A stretch of DNA of 64,000 bases from Microbispora oryzae. Its GTDB lineage: Bacteria; Actinomycetota; Actinomycetes; Streptosporangiales; Streptosporangiaceae. How positions within the stretch are numbered: the first letter of the stretch is position 1; each line of letters opens with the position of its first letter. The notes beneath the pieces are model-generated. The model saw only the letters and a list, made by a program, of their open reading frames with translations. It was not told the origin of the DNA and did not search any database. A program made the translations under genes and the position numbers. This document shows positions 24,535 to 33,642 of the stretch, piece by piece. The DNA lies in the NCBI RefSeq assembly GCF_017896165.1, contig NZ_JAFCNB010000003.1:310001-374000 (forward strand), written 5' to 3'.

Positions 24535-25575
24535 ATGGGAGGCGCGGTGGCATCGCGGGCTCGACTGCTCACGCTGTCGGCGGCAGCGGCGGCAGTGGTG
24601 GCGCTGACCGTGGCGGGCGCCGCCTCGGTCTGGCACGGCGGCGGCCGGGCGGGGGACCGGGACCAGGGGGAGCGGCCCGGCGGCCCCGGCGTCGTCGCCG
24701 GGACGGTCACCCTCGCCGGCCACAAGCAGATGATCTTCCGGAACATGACCTGGGGGCCGTTCCGCGACGACCTGGTGTCCGTCGACGCCGCGGACCCCGG
24801 TGGGCGGCGCGTCGCGGCGCCGGTGCGCTGCCTGCGGTTCCACGCGGCCGCCGGCGCCGGGGTCTGCCTCCGCGGAGCGGACGACGCGGTGGGGGAGAGC
24901 TACGTCGCGTCGATCCTCGACACGGGGCTGAAGACGCTGCGCGAGTTCCCCCTCGCGGGCGTCCCGTCGCGGGCGCGGATGTCGCCGTCCGGTCACCTGG
25001 CGGCCTGGACGGTCTTCGTGGGCGGCGACGCCTACGCGAGCAGCGCGTTCTCCACGCGGACCTCGATCGTCGACACGCGGACGTGGACGCTGACGCCGAA
25101 CCTGGAGTCGTACCGAGTGATCAAGGACGGGCGGACCTACCGCGCGCCCGACGTCAACGTCTGGGGCGTCACCTTCGCCGACGACCGCCGCTTCTACGCC
25201 ACCGTCGCCACGAAGGGGCGGACGTACCTCGTGCGCGGGGACGTCGCCGCGCGCACGCTGACGACGGTCCGTCCCAATGTGGAGTGCCCGTCGCTGTCAC
25301 CGGACGGCACCCGGCTGGTGTTCAAGAAGCGCGTGGCGGGCCTCAGTCCCGACGCGCCCTGGCGGCTGTACGCGCTCGACCTGCGGACCATGCGGGAGAC
25401 GCCGCTCGCCGAATCGCGCAGCGTCGACGACCAGGTGGTTTGGGCGGACGGCGACAGGGTGCTGTACGGCCTGGCCGGCGACTTCGGCGACGACCTGTGG
25501 TCGGTCCCCGCGGACGGGACGGGTGCGCCGGCGCGGGTGGCGCTCGCCGCCCTTAACCCGGCCTTCGTCGGCTGA
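24535..25575 (+). CDS. Membrane-anchored beta-propeller (TolB/WD40-like) protein
   Basis: 346 residues from ATG 24535; GTG 24547 after GGGAGG is an alternative start. One N-terminal hydrophobic helix (about 8-32) anchors or exports it. The rest consists of repeated strands with PD40-like units (MSPSGHLAAW, LSPDGTRLVF, VVWADGDRVLYGL) that suggest a six-bladed propeller outside the membrane. No catalytic residues are apparent. It lies between two exported or envelope proteins and may bind a ligand or partner at the cell surface. The function is not known. Confidence 0.7.
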   Translation: MGGAVASRARLLTLSAAAAAVVALTVAGAASVWHGGGRAGDRDQGERPGGPGVVAGTVTLAGHKQMIFRNMTWGPFRDDLVSVDAADPGGRRVAAPVRCLRFHAAAGAGVCLRGADDAVGESYVASILDTGLKTLREFPLAGVPSRARMSPSGHLAAWTVFVGGDAYASSAFSTRTSIVDTRTWTLTPNLESYRVIKDGRTYRAPDVNVWGVTFADDRRFYATVATKGRTYLVRGDVAARTLTTVRPNVECPSLSPDGTRLVFKKRVAGLSPDAPWRLYALDLRTMRETPLAESRSVDDQVVWADGDRVLYGLAGDFGDDLWSVPADGTGAPARVALAALNPAFVG

Positions 25576-25636
25576 GGCGAGTGAGCTCTGCGGCAATCCT
25601 CAGGGAACGGTCACCCAAGCCACATCAACCACCCAA

Positions 25637-25642
25637 TACCCT
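25637..25642 (+). promoter_or_regulatory. -10 box for a leaderless penicillin-binding protein mRNA
   Basis: TACCCT (TAnnnT) ends 6 nt before the ATG at 25649, and no Shine-Dalgarno is present. This geometry fits a transcript starting at the A of the start codon. No good -35 box is visible. Confidence 0.4.
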
Positions 25643-25648
25643 AGATTC

Positions 25649-27946
25649 ATGGCAAATCGGGGGTTCAATCGGGCTGGGGCGGGCCGGGGGCTCGTAAGCC
25701 TGCTGGGAGTGGCGGTCGTCGCGGGACTGCTGGTGGCGGGGATATGCCTGCCGGCGGTCGGCGGTGCGGGCCTGGGCGTCAAGACCGCGTCTGACGTGCT
25801 GGATCTCAAGCCAGAGGACCTGAAGGAACCACCGCTGCCCGAGAAGACGACGGTGCTCGACGCCAACGGGCACCAGATCGCCCAGTTCTACGACCAGTAC
25901 CGGGAGAGCGTCCCGCTCGACCAGGTCGCGGACGTGATGAAGACGGCGATCATCTCGATCGAGGACGACCGGTTCTACCAGCACGGGCCGATCGACATCG
26001 AGGGCACGGTGCGCGCCCTCGCCCGGAACATCACCTCCGGCGGGGTGGCCCAGGGTGGTTCGAGCATCACCCAGCAGTACGTCAAGCAGGTCCTGTACAA
26101 CATGGCGCCGACCGAGGCCGACAAGGAGAAGGCGCTGGCGCCCAGCTACACCCGCAAGCTCAACGAGCTGCGGTACGCGATGGGCATGGAGAAGAAGTAC
26201 ACCAAGGACGAGATCCTGGGGAAGTACCTCAACATCGCCTACTTCGGCGCCGGGGCCAACGGCGTGCAGGCCGCGGCCAAGCGCTTCTTCGGGGTCACCG
26301 CGGCGAACCTGAACCTCGTCCAGGCCGCCACGCTGGCGGCCGCGGTGCGGCTGCCCAACTCGACCGACCCCTCGACCGGACGCTCGGCCCGCCAGCGGCT
26401 GGTCTCCCGGCGGAATGTCGTGCTGGACCGGATGGCCGAACTCGGCAAGATCACCAAGGCGCAGGCGACCGAGGCGAAGGCCCGGCCCCTCGGTTACAAG
26501 GGCGTTCCGCTGCCGGGCGGGTGCGAGGCGAGCCGCTATCCGTACTTCTGCATGTACGTGAAGTCCGACATCCTGACCAACCCCGTCTTCCGCGCCTTCG
26601 GCAAGACGCCGCAGGCCCGCGACCGCTTCCTCAAGCAGGGCGGCCTGACGATCAAGACCACGATCGACCCGAAGATGCAGGCCGCGGCCGACAAGGCCAT
26701 CCGCGACCGGGTCTTCCCGACGGACAACCCCGTCGCGTCCGAGGCCCTCGTCCAGCCGGGCACCGGGCAGATCAAGGCGCTGGCGACCAGCAGGAAGTAC
26801 GGCGTCGCCAAGCACGAGATCTCCTACAACCTGCCGGCCAACGCCGCGCACGGCGGCGGTACCGGGTTCCAGGCGGGCTCGACGTTCAAGGTGTTCACGC
26901 TGCTCACCGCGCTCAAGCAGGGCATGAAGATCAACGATGGGCTGAGCGCGCCCGCGGTCTACCACGCCCCTTCCGCCGGCGCGTTCCGGAACTGCGCGGA
27001 TCAGCCCATCGGCGATCCCAGTCATCCCGTCCTCAACGACGAGGGATCCGGCGGGTTCAAGACGCTGCAGACGGGCACCTGGGAGTCGGTCAACACCTTC
27101 TTCCTCATGCTCGAACAGAAGGTCGGCCTCTGCAACGTCGTCAAGACGGCCGAGTCGCTGGGCATCAAGCGGGCGGACGGGAAGCCGCTCCAGCAGTTCG
27201 AGACCTTCACGCTCGGAATCAACGAGATGGACCCGGTGACCGTGGCCGCGGCCTACGCCGCGATCGGCGCCCGCGGCTCCTACTGCCCGCCGCAGGCGAT
27301 CACCTCCATCACCGACCGGAACGGCAAGACGACCACCTACCAGCCGAAGTGCAGTCAGGCTCTCGAACCGGCCGTCGCCGACGCGGCCGCGCACATCCTG
27401 AAGGGCGTCCTCGGCCCCAGCGGGACGATGGCCGCGGTGGGCGGCATCGGGCGTGACGCCGCGGGCAAGACCGGCACGAGCGACGACTACGCCACCGCCT
27501 GGTTCGCCGGCTTCACCCCGGATCTCGCCGGCGCGGTCAGCCTGGGCGACCCCCGCGGCGCGTCGGCTCACCGGCTGTCCGGCGTGACCATCGGCGGCCA
27601 CTACTACTCCGCCGTCTTCGGAGCCGACATCTCCGGCCGGATCTGGAAGTACACCATGATCGCGGCGCTGAAGGGGACCAAGGCGACGTCGTTCCCGCCG
27701 ATCGACACCGCCCGCTTCGGCGGCTGCGGCAGCTCCTGCCAGCCCGTACGGACCACGCCCGACTTCGGCCCGAACGACGGGTTCGGCGGCCCTGGCGGCG
27801 GCGCGGGCGGCGGCGCGGGCGGCGGGCGGCAGGGCCCCGGCGGTGGGCCGGGCGGCGGCGCAGGCGGTCCCGGCGGGGCTGGTCCCGGTGGCGGCGGGGG
27901 TGGTCATCACGGCGGAGCCGGTCCCCAGGCGGGGCCCAACGGCTGA
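25649..27946 (+). CDS. Class A penicillin-binding protein (transglycosylase/transpeptidase)
   Basis: 765 residues. A transmembrane helix near 15-38 anchors it, with both domains outside. The glycosyltransferase 51 domain shows EDDRFYQHG and GGSSITQQYVK (about 110-155). The transpeptidase domain has S411-TF-K414, S480-V-N482 and K607-T-G609. It polymerises and cross-links peptidoglycan. From about residue 710 the chain becomes a Gly-rich tail (GGP, GGGAGG units) ending in HHGGAGPQAGPNG, probably a flexible extracytoplasmic linker. The tail is repetitive at DNA level too, so length variation between strains is likely. Confidence 0.95.
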   Translation: MANRGFNRAGAGRGLVSLLGVAVVAGLLVAGICLPAVGGAGLGVKTASDVLDLKPEDLKEPPLPEKTTVLDANGHQIAQFYDQYRESVPLDQVADVMKTAIISIEDDRFYQHGPIDIEGTVRALARNITSGGVAQGGSSITQQYVKQVLYNMAPTEADKEKALAPSYTRKLNELRYAMGMEKKYTKDEILGKYLNIAYFGAGANGVQAAAKRFFGVTAANLNLVQAATLAAAVRLPNSTDPSTGRSARQRLVSRRNVVLDRMAELGKITKAQATEAKARPLGYKGVPLPGGCEASRYPYFCMYVKSDILTNPVFRAFGKTPQARDRFLKQGGLTIKTTIDPKMQAAADKAIRDRVFPTDNPVASEALVQPGTGQIKALATSRKYGVAKHEISYNLPANAAHGGGTGFQAGSTFKVFTLLTALKQGMKINDGLSAPAVYHAPSAGAFRNCADQPIGDPSHPVLNDEGSGGFKTLQTGTWESVNTFFLMLEQKVGLCNVVKTAESLGIKRADGKPLQQFETFTLGINEMDPVTVAAAYAAIGARGSYCPPQAITSITDRNGKTTTYQPKCSQALEPAVADAAAHILKGVLGPSGTMAAVGGIGRDAAGKTGTSDDYATAWFAGFTPDLAGAVSLGDPRGASAHRLSGVTIGGHYYSAVFGADISGRIWKYTMIAALKGTKATSFPPIDTARFGGCGSSCQPVRTTPDFGPNDGFGGPGGGAGGGAGGGRQGPGGGPGGGAGGPGGAGPGGGGGGHHGGAGPQAGPNG

Positions 27947-27981
27947 TCCGCTACGCCGTCACTCGATGGTTCGGGCCGGGC

Positions 27982-28023
27982 CTGGCGAATGGTGCCTCAC
28001 CGCGTGCCGTCGGTTTTCGCCAG
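27982..28023 (+). terminator. Putative terminator after the penicillin-binding protein gene
   Basis: CTGGCGAA (27982-27989) pairs with TTCGCCAG (28016-28023). A smaller GGTG/CACC hairpin lies in the loop. It begins 35 bp past the stop. The stem is only 8 bp and the loop is large, so this is tentative. Confidence 0.35.
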
Positions 28024-28076
28024 ACCCGTCCTCGGACCGGTCGTCCCGCCACTGACCACTCTCGCCCACGGATGTT

Positions 28077-28099
28077 TCACCGGCGCGCCCGGCCGGTGA
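28077..28099 (-). terminator. Hairpin terminator after the GntR gene
   Basis: TCACCGGC (28077-28084) and GCCGGTGA (28092-28099) form an 8-bp stem with a 7-nt loop. It starts 8 nt beyond the stop of the minus-strand regulator, and an AAA run follows on that strand. Confidence 0.5.
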
Positions 28100-28107
28100 C
28101 ATCTGTG

Positions 28108-28836
28108 TCAACTGTCGAGGGGACCGCGGCGGCGCCTGCGCCGGACCGGCTCCGGCGATGCCGGGTGCTCCTCGGCGAGCCGGCTCAGATAGACCGTGCG
28201 GGTGTGTTCGGTGTGGGCGCGCATGATCGTCGCGGCCTGGCCGGCGTCGCCGTCCGCGATCGCGTCGATCAACGCGGCGTGCTCCTCCCAGGAGGACCGG
28301 CCGCGGCGGGCGGCCACCGGGGTGTAATACCAGCGGACCCGGCGGGACACCTGCGCGGCGAGGTCTCCCAGCACCGCGTTGCGGGACAGCTCCGTGACGG
28401 CGGCGTGCAGCTCGGAGTTGAGCGCGACCGTCGTGTCGATGTCGCCGGCCTCGGTCGCCGCCATGCCGCGGGCGCACAGGGCGCGGAGCCGCTCCACTTC
28501 CTCCGCGGTCGCGTGCCGCGCCGCGAGCCGGGCCGACTCCGTCTCGAGCAGCGCCCGGACCGCCAGGAGCTGGTCGGCCTCCTCCGCGGTGGGGGAGTGG
28601 ACGAACGCGCCCTGACCGGGATGAAGGTCAACCCATCCCTCGCCGCTCAGCAGCTGGAGCGCCTCGCGGACGGGCTGCCGGGAGACGCCCAGCAGTGCCG
28701 CCAGCTCGCTCTCGACGAGATGCTGACCGCGCGTGAGCTGCCCGGAGATGATGAGCTCGAGGAGAGCCTCGAAGACGCTCTCTCTCAACGGGATCGGCCG
28801 GGGAATCTTCATCGCTCCGCCGGAGTGCGATGGCAT
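28108..28836 (-). CDS. GntR-family regulator, FCD (FadR-like) subfamily
   Basis: 242 residues from ATG 28836, chosen because GGGAGAG lies 10 nt upstream; ATG 28812 is an alternative that would drop eight residues. The N-terminal winged helix contains LAALLGVSRQPVREAL, with the recognition helix in SRQPVREALQLL. The C-terminal all-helical FCD domain (about 95-225) includes ALNSELHAAV and HAALIDAIADGD, with His residues that usually bind metal or a carboxylic acid effector. The C-terminus is a string of arginines. It faces the LacI-type gene across 167 bp. Its targets are unknown. Confidence 0.88.
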   Translation of the reverse strand: MPSHSGGAMKIPRPIPLRESVFEALLELIISGQLTRGQHLVESELAALLGVSRQPVREALQLLSGEGWVDLHPGQGAFVHSPTAEEADQLLAVRALLETESARLAARHATAEEVERLRALCARGMAATEAGDIDTTVALNSELHAAVTELSRNAVLGDLAAQVSRRVRWYYTPVAARRGRSSWEEHAALIDAIADGDAGQAATIMRAHTEHTRTVYLSRLAEEHPASPEPVRRRRRRGPLDS

Positions 28837-28872
28837 CGTGCTGGAACTCTCCCGCCCGTCGTGACTGCCTAC

Positions 28873-28878
28873 AGTATA
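28873..28878 (-). promoter_or_regulatory. -10 box of the GntR regulator gene
   Basis: TATACT on the minus strand, within the palindromic GTATAC, would start transcription about 30 nt ahead of ATG 28836. A TTGACA further upstream (28919-28924 region, minus) is too distant to pair with it and may belong to another start. The rest of the divergent gap 28837-29003 contains a weak TAGGAT (28946-28951) for the LacI gene. Confidence 0.4.
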
Positions 28879-29003
28879 CGGAGCGTGTGACGTCCCTATC
28901 CGGCCGGACATTACATCCTGTCAATCGAGGTCGACCGCGGAACGTTAGGATCAGGTGCGGTACGGGCCGCCACGGCCGTACGGAGCATCGGAGGCTGCGT
29001 GCT

Positions 29004-30041
29004 GTGGGAGTGAGTCTGCGCGACGTCGCCGTGCTCGCCGGAGTCTCGGTGAAGACCGTCTCCAATGTGGTGAACGGCTACGCGCACGTGTCCGCCGAGA
29101 CCAGGGCGAAGGTCGAGCAGGCCCTGTCGCAGCTCGCCTACCGGCCCAACCTGTCGGCCCGCAACCTGCGGCTCGGCCGCACCGGTGTGATCGCTCTCGC
29201 GCTGCCGGACCTCACCGCGCCCTACTTCGCCGAGCTGTCGCGGTTCGTCATCGACGCGGCCGCGGAGCACAAGTGGATCGTCGTGATCGAGCAGACCGAC
29301 GGGATCCTCGACCGGGAGCGGCGGGTCCTCGACGGGGTGCGCGACCACCTGGTCGACGGGGTGATCCTGAGCCCCCTCGCCATCGGGGTCGAGGAGCTGG
29401 CCGCGCGGACCGACGCCGCCGCCCTCGTCCTGCTGGGGGAGCGCATCCACGACGGCCCCGCCGACCATGTGGCCATCGACAACGTCCGGGCCGCCAGGGA
29501 CATCACCGATCACCTGCTCGCACTGGGTCGCCGCCGGGTCGCCGCGCTCGGAGCGCAGGACAACACCGCGAGCGGCACGGCCCCGCTGCGGCTGGCCGGT
29601 TACGCCGCGGCGATGGCCGCCCACGGGCTGCCCCAGCGGCTCGCGAAGGTCGAGCGTTTCAGCCGGGCGGAGGGCGCGGCGGCCATGAGCCGGCTGCTGG
29701 CCGCGCCGGAGCCGCCGGACGCGGTGTTCTGCTTCAACGACCTGCTCGCGCTCGGGGCGATGCGCGCCATCCTCGCCGCGGGACTGCGGGTGCCGGAGGA
29801 CATCGCGGTGGCGGGGCTCGACGACATCGAGGACGGCCGCTTCAGCACGCCCACGCTGACCACGCTCGCCCAGGACAAGGCGGAGCTCGCCCGCGCCGCC
29901 GTCAGGCTGCTGCGCCGCCGTTTCGACGAGGGGCCGGGACGCCCCCCGCAGGAGGTCACCGTGGGATACCGCCTGGAGGTCAGGGAGAGCACGGCCGGGC
30001 GCGTCCCGGCGCGGGCCGCGCCATCGGGGCCCCGCCATTAG
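29004..30041 (+). CDS. LacI-family transcriptional regulator
   Basis: 345 residues from GTG 29004, with GGAGG 9 nt upstream. The N-terminal LacI helix-turn-helix reads SLRDVAVLAGVSVKTVSNVV with the hinge helix after it (PNLSARNLRLGRTGVI). The effector domain has the periplasmic-binding fold (VFCFNDLLALGAMRA, VAGLDDIEDGRF). Such proteins usually repress sugar-use operons and are released by a sugar. The nearest same-strand metabolic genes are far away, so its target is not evident. It might act on glpK1 just downstream on the opposite strand, or on distant genes. Confidence 0.9.
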   Translation: MGVSLRDVAVLAGVSVKTVSNVVNGYAHVSAETRAKVEQALSQLAYRPNLSARNLRLGRTGVIALALPDLTAPYFAELSRFVIDAAAEHKWIVVIEQTDGILDRERRVLDGVRDHLVDGVILSPLAIGVEELAARTDAAALVLLGERIHDGPADHVAIDNVRAARDITDHLLALGRRRVAALGAQDNTASGTAPLRLAGYAAAMAAHGLPQRLAKVERFSRAEGAAAMSRLLAAPEPPDAVFCFNDLLALGAMRAILAAGLRVPEDIAVAGLDDIEDGRFSTPTLTTLAQDKAELARAAVRLLRRRFDEGPGRPPQEVTVGYRLEVRESTAGRVPARAAPSGPRH

Positions 30042-30071
30042 CGGTCCCGCACATGCGGGAGGCCGTCCGGG

Positions 30072-31583
30072 TCAGCCGGCCGGCGGCTTGATCCAGTCGA
30101 GGGTGCGTTCGACCGCGCGCCGCCAGTTGCCGTACTCGCTCTCCCTGCGCTGCGGGTCCATCGCGGGCAGCCACTGGCCGGCGCGGTGCCAGTTGCCGCG
30201 CAGGACCTCCAGGTCGGGCCAGTAGCCGACCGCGAGGCCCGCGGCGTACGCCGCGCCGAGGGAGACGGTCTCGGCGACCATGGGCCGGACCACCGGCACG
30301 TCGAGGACGTCGGCGATGAACTGCATGAGCAGGTTGTCGGAGGTCATGCCGCCGTCGACCTTGAGCGTGGTCAGCGTCAGCCCGGCGTCGGCGTTCATCG
30401 CGTCGACGACCTCGCGGGTCTGCCAGCCGGTCGCCTCCAGCACGGCGCGGGCGAGGTGGCCCTTGGTGATGTACGAGGTCAGGCCCACGATGACGCCGCG
30501 GGCCTCGCTGCGCCAGTGGGGCGCGAACAGGCCGGAGAAGGCCGGCACGATGTAGCAGCCGCCGTTGTCGTCGACGGTGCGGGCCAGCGTCTCGATCTCG
30601 GGGGCGCTGCTGATGATCCCGAGACGGTCGCGGAACCACTGAACCAGCGCGCCCGTGATGGCGATCGACCCCTCCAGCGCGTAGACCGCGGGCTGGTCGC
30701 CGATCTGGTAGCCCACGGTGGTGAGCAGGCCGTGGGTCGAGGCGACCGGCTCGGTGCCGGTGTTGAGCAGCAGGAAGGCGCCCGTGCCGTACGTGCACTT
30801 GGCCTCGCCGCGGTGGAAGCAGGTCTGCCCGAACAGCGCCGCCTGCTGGTCGCCCAGCGCGGCGGCGATCCGCACGCCGGGAAGCACCCGCCGCGCCGTG
30901 CCGTACGTCTCGCTGGACGGCCGGATCTCGGGGAGCATGGCCCGCGGCACGCCGAAGAAGTCGAGCAGGACGGGATCCCAGGACAGGGCGCGGAGATCCA
31001 TGAGCAGGGTCCGGCTGGCGTTGGTGACGTCGGTGACGTGGACGCCGCCGTCGGGTCCGCCGGTCAGGTTCCAGATGAGCCAGCTCTCCATGGTGCCGAA
31101 GAGCACCTCGCCGCGCTCGGCGCGTTCGCGCAGGCGCGGGGTGTGGTCGAGCAGCCAGCGGACGGTGGGGGCGGCGAAGTAGGTGGCCAGGGGCAGCCCG
31201 CACCGGTCCTTGACCACGTGCGCGTCCGGCCGCCGGGCCAGCTCGTCGACCAGGTCGCCGGTCCGGGTGTCCTGCCAGACGACGGCGGGGGTGACCGGGA
31301 GCCCGGTGCGGCGGTCCCACAGCACGGTCGTCTCGCGCTGGTTGGCGATGCCGACGGCGGCCACCTCGCCGGGGCCGATGCCGGCCTGGGCGAGCGCCTC
31401 CGGCGCGATCCGCTCCAGGTTGCGCCAGATCTCCATCGGGTCGTGCTCCACCCAGCCGGGCCTGGGGAAGTGCTGCTTGTGCTCGCGCTGGGTGACCGAG
31501 ACCAGGCGGCCGCGGTGGTCGAACAGGATGCAGCGGGTCGAGGTGGTGCCCTGGTCGATGGACATGACATAGCGCTCGGTCAC
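30072..31583 (-). CDS. glpK: Glycerol kinase, first copy
   Basis: 503 residues from GTG 31583 (GGAGGT 7 nt upstream). FGGY kinase with IDQGTTSTR near the N-terminus, [24 protein letters not shown], the ATP-site region [14 protein letters not shown] and [15 protein letters not shown]. It makes sn-glycerol 3-phosphate from glycerol and ATP in the cytoplasm. It lies 127 nt downstream of the GylR-type gene on the same strand and lacks its own copy of the operator found at 32504, so it may be read through from that promoter. It is clearly diverged from the second kinase at 33643. Confidence 0.93.
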   Translation of the reverse strand: MTERYVMSIDQGTTSTRCILFDHRGRLVSVTQREHKQHFPRPGWVEHDPMEIWRNLERIAPEALAQAGIGPGEVAAVGIANQRETTVLWDRRTGLPVTPAVVWQDTRTGDLVDELARRPDAHVVKDRCGLPLATYFAAPTVRWLLDHTPRLRERAERGEVLFGTMESWLIWNLTGGPDGGVHVTDVTNASRTLLMDLRALSWDPVLLDFFGVPRAMLPEIRPSSETYGTARRVLPGVRIAAALGDQQAALFGQTCFHRGEAKCTYGTGAFLLLNTGTEPVASTHGLLTTVGYQIGDQPAVYALEGSIAITGALVQWFRDRLGIISSAPEIETLARTVDDNGGCYIVPAFSGLFAPHWRSEARGVIVGLTSYITKGHLARAVLEATGWQTREVVDAMNADAGLTLTTLKVDGGMTSDNLLMQFIADVLDVPVVRPMVAETVSLGAAYAAGLAVGYWPDLEVLRGNWHRAGQWLPAMDPQRRESEYGNWRRAVERTLDWIKPPAG

Positions 31584-31710
31584 GTGGCCTACCTCCGGGT
31601 CGGGCGGGCGTCGGGAGGGACGGCGGGCGGTCTCCGGCAGGTCGTGCCGGGACGGCCGCGAGGGGAGAAAGAAGTGAGGGCGACGGGGTGCGGGGCTGTG
31701 GGGGTGACGG

Positions 31711-32478
31711 TCACCAGCGTGCGGCGCCGAGGTCGCGGGAGACGGCCCGCGCCGCGTCGCGCACGTAGCTCACCAGCTCTCCCCGGGGGCGTCCGGCGGC
31801 GTCGCAGATCCGGTCGGCGGAGCCGGATATGCCCATCGCTCCGACCACCAGCCCTCCGTACCCCCGGATCGGGGCGGCCACCCCCGCCTCTCCCATGGCG
31901 ATCTCGTCGACGTCGGCGGCCCAGCCGACCTCGCGGACACCCGAGAGCGCGCGGGCCAGTTCCTTCGGCGTGCGGATGGTGCGCCGGCTGAACTGCTCCA
32001 GCTCGCTGTCCTGCGCCGCCGCCGCGGCGTTGGCGTCGTACGCGAGCAGGACCTTGCCGATGGCCGTGGCGTGCATCGGCAGCAGCACGCCGACGTCGAG
32101 CGTCTGGAGGCTGTCGTCCGGCCGGAAGACGTGGTGGACGACCAGGACCTTGCCCTGCAGGTGGGTGCCGATGCGGACGGCCTCCCCGCTGCGCGCCGCC
32201 AGCGCGTCGGCCCAGTTGATGGCCCGGGACCGCAGTTCGTTGACGTCGAGGTAGCTGGTGCCGAGGTGGAGCAGGGCCGCCCCGAGCTGGTATTTGCCCG
32301 TCGCGTCGTCCTGCTCGACGAAGCCGACGAGCTGGAGCGTCCGCAGGATGCCGTGGGCCGTCCCGCGGGCCAGTCCGAGGGAGTTGGCGATCTCGCTGAG
32401 CCCGAGGCGGCCGGATCCCTGCGCGAGCAGCCGGAGGATGGCGGCGGCGCGTTCGATGGACTGGACGGGACCGGGCAC
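31711..32478 (-). CDS. gylR: IclR-family regulator, GylR-like
   Basis: 255 residues from GTG 32478. N-terminal IclR winged helix ([29 protein letters not shown] in parts), then the GAF-like effector domain ([37 protein letters not shown]). GylR controls the gylCABX glycerol operon in Streptomyces, and here the divergent genes are exactly glpF, glpK and glpD. The predicted mRNA is leaderless, and its -35 box lies inside one of the two operator copies, so autoregulation is likely. Glycerol 3-phosphate or glycerol is the expected inducer. Confidence 0.9.
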   Translation of the reverse strand: MPGPVQSIERAAAILRLLAQGSGRLGLSEIANSLGLARGTAHGILRTLQLVGFVEQDDATGKYQLGAALLHLGTSYLDVNELRSRAINWADALAARSGEAVRIGTHLQGKVLVVHHVFRPDDSLQTLDVGVLLPMHATAIGKVLLAYDANAAAAAQDSELEQFSRRTIRTPKELARALSGVREVGWAADVDEIAMGEAGVAAPIRGYGGLVVGAMGISGSADRICDAAGRPRGELVSYVRDAARAVSRDLGAARW

Positions 32479-32484
32479 GCACGG

Positions 32485-32514
32485 ATCCTAGCGCCGTCGT
32501 AACGCGTTCGACAA
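32485..32514 (-). promoter_or_regulatory. Leaderless promoter of gylR
   Basis: On the minus strand TTGTCG (32509-32514), an 18-bp spacer and TAGGAT (32485-32490) precede the GTG start by 6 nt. The -35 box overlaps the operator copy at 32504-32523. Confidence 0.65.
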
Positions 32515-32523
32515 TGTCGACAG
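32504..32523. promoter_or_regulatory. GylR operator, copy 1
   Basis: GCGTTCGACAATGTCGACAG, with the symmetric core CGACAATGTCG. The copy at 32642 differs at one of 20 positions. This copy covers the gylR -35 box, which fits repression of its own gene. Confidence 0.7.
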
Positions 32524-32641
32524 CCGGGCCGCCGCCTCGGAGAACACTGTGGATTGATCTTCCGAAAACCACCCGAAGTACGTGAAAGGCTGTGGCCCGG
32601 CTCACCCCAGCGAGCCTAATACGGCGCCGTCGGGCTGGCTA

Positions 32642-32661
32642 GCGTTCGACAATGCCGACAG
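32642..32661. promoter_or_regulatory. GylR operator, copy 2
   Basis: GCGTTCGACAATGCCGACAG, 19/20 identical and in the same orientation as copy 1. It ends 7 bp before the glpF -35 box. Start-to-start distance between copies is 138 bp, about 13 helical turns, so looping between bound dimers is possible. Confidence 0.7.
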
Positions 32662-32668
32662 GCATTCA

Positions 32669-32697
32669 TTGACCGCCTCCATCCGCGGAGTTAGCGT
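32669..32697 (+). promoter_or_regulatory. Promoter of the glpF-glpK-glpD operon
   Basis: TTGACC (32669-32674), a 17-bp spacer and TAGCGT (32692-32697) form one of the best promoter matches in the window. Transcription would start near 32704 and leave a leader of about 68 nt before glpF. Confidence 0.65.
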
Positions 32698-32771
32698 CCG
32701 CACAGCCCGGACAGTTCACACCGACCGCTACCCCTCTGTGCGGATGCGGCGGGCTTGTCCAAGGAGGAGAG

Positions 32772-33602
32772 ATGGCGCAGCAGCGTGTGGGCCGGGAACT
32801 GGCCGGCGAACTCGCGGCGGAGTTCGCCGGGACCCTGGTCCTGATCCTGTTCGGTGTCGGAGTGGTGGCGCAGGTCGCCGCCGGCGGCATCGGCGACCAT
32901 GACAGCATCGCGTGGGCCTGGGGATTGGGGGTGACCCTGGGCGTCTACACGGCGGCCCGCGTGAGCGGCGCCCATCTCAATCCGGCGGTCACCGTGGCTC
33001 TCGCGGCCTTCAAGGGATTCTCCTGGCGGAAGGTGATCCCCTACAGCCTGGCCCAGACGGCGGGCGCGTTCGTCGCCGCGCTGCTGGTCCGCTGGAACTA
33101 CGGCGAGGTCCTCGCCAAGATCGACCCCGGCCACACCATCAAGACCCAGGGCGTCTTCTCCACGCTCCCCGGCAACGGCACCCTGCCCGTCACCCAGTGG
33201 GGCGCCCTGCGCGACCAGATCATCGGCACCGCCATCCTGCTCTTCCTCATCCTCGCCATCTCCGACGAGCGCAACTCCGCTCCCCTCGCCAACCTCGCGC
33301 CGTTCGTCGTCGGCCTGCTCGTCGTGGCCATCGGCATGGCGTGGGGCACCGACGCCGGTTACGCCATCAACCCCGCCCGCGACTTCGGCCCCCGTCTGGC
33401 GTCCTTCATCACCGGGTACGGCACGGCCTTCCGCGACCAGTACGGCGGGCTGTACTTCTGGGTTCCGATCGTCGGCCCGCTCATCGGCGGCCTCGTCGGC
33501 GCCGGGCTGTACCAGGGACTGATCGCCCGCTTCCTGCCGAGGGGGGACGCCCCCGAGCCCGGCCGGACGCCCGAGCCCGCGGACTACCAGCCCGCCCGGT
33601 GA
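32772..33602 (+). CDS. glpF: Glycerol facilitator (aquaglyceroporin)
   Basis: 276 residues, MIP family with six membrane helices and two half-helix NPA motifs: HLNPAV in the first half and INPARD in the second. The Asp after the second NPAR is the marker of glycerol-conducting members. It lets glycerol enter by facilitated diffusion, trapped by the kinase encoded 40 nt downstream. AAGGAGGAGAG precedes the ATG. First gene of the operon under the operator-flanked promoter. Confidence 0.94.
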   Translation: MAQQRVGRELAGELAAEFAGTLVLILFGVGVVAQVAAGGIGDHDSIAWAWGLGVTLGVYTAARVSGAHLNPAVTVALAAFKGFSWRKVIPYSLAQTAGAFVAALLVRWNYGEVLAKIDPGHTIKTQGVFSTLPGNGTLPVTQWGALRDQIIGTAILLFLILAISDERNSAPLANLAPFVVGLLVVAIGMAWGTDAGYAINPARDFGPRLASFITGYGTAFRDQYGGLYFWVPIVGPLIGGLVGAGLYQGLIARFLPRGDAPEPGRTPEPADYQPAR

Positions 33603-33642
33603 GGGCGGCCACCGGATTCCTACGACACGAGAGGCACACCTG

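Noticed and set aside
31703-31715. GGTGACGGTCACC palindrome between gylR and the first glycerol kinase
   Set aside because: It straddles the gylR stop codon with only a one-base centre, and no second copy or promoter lies beside it. Chance is likely at this GC content.
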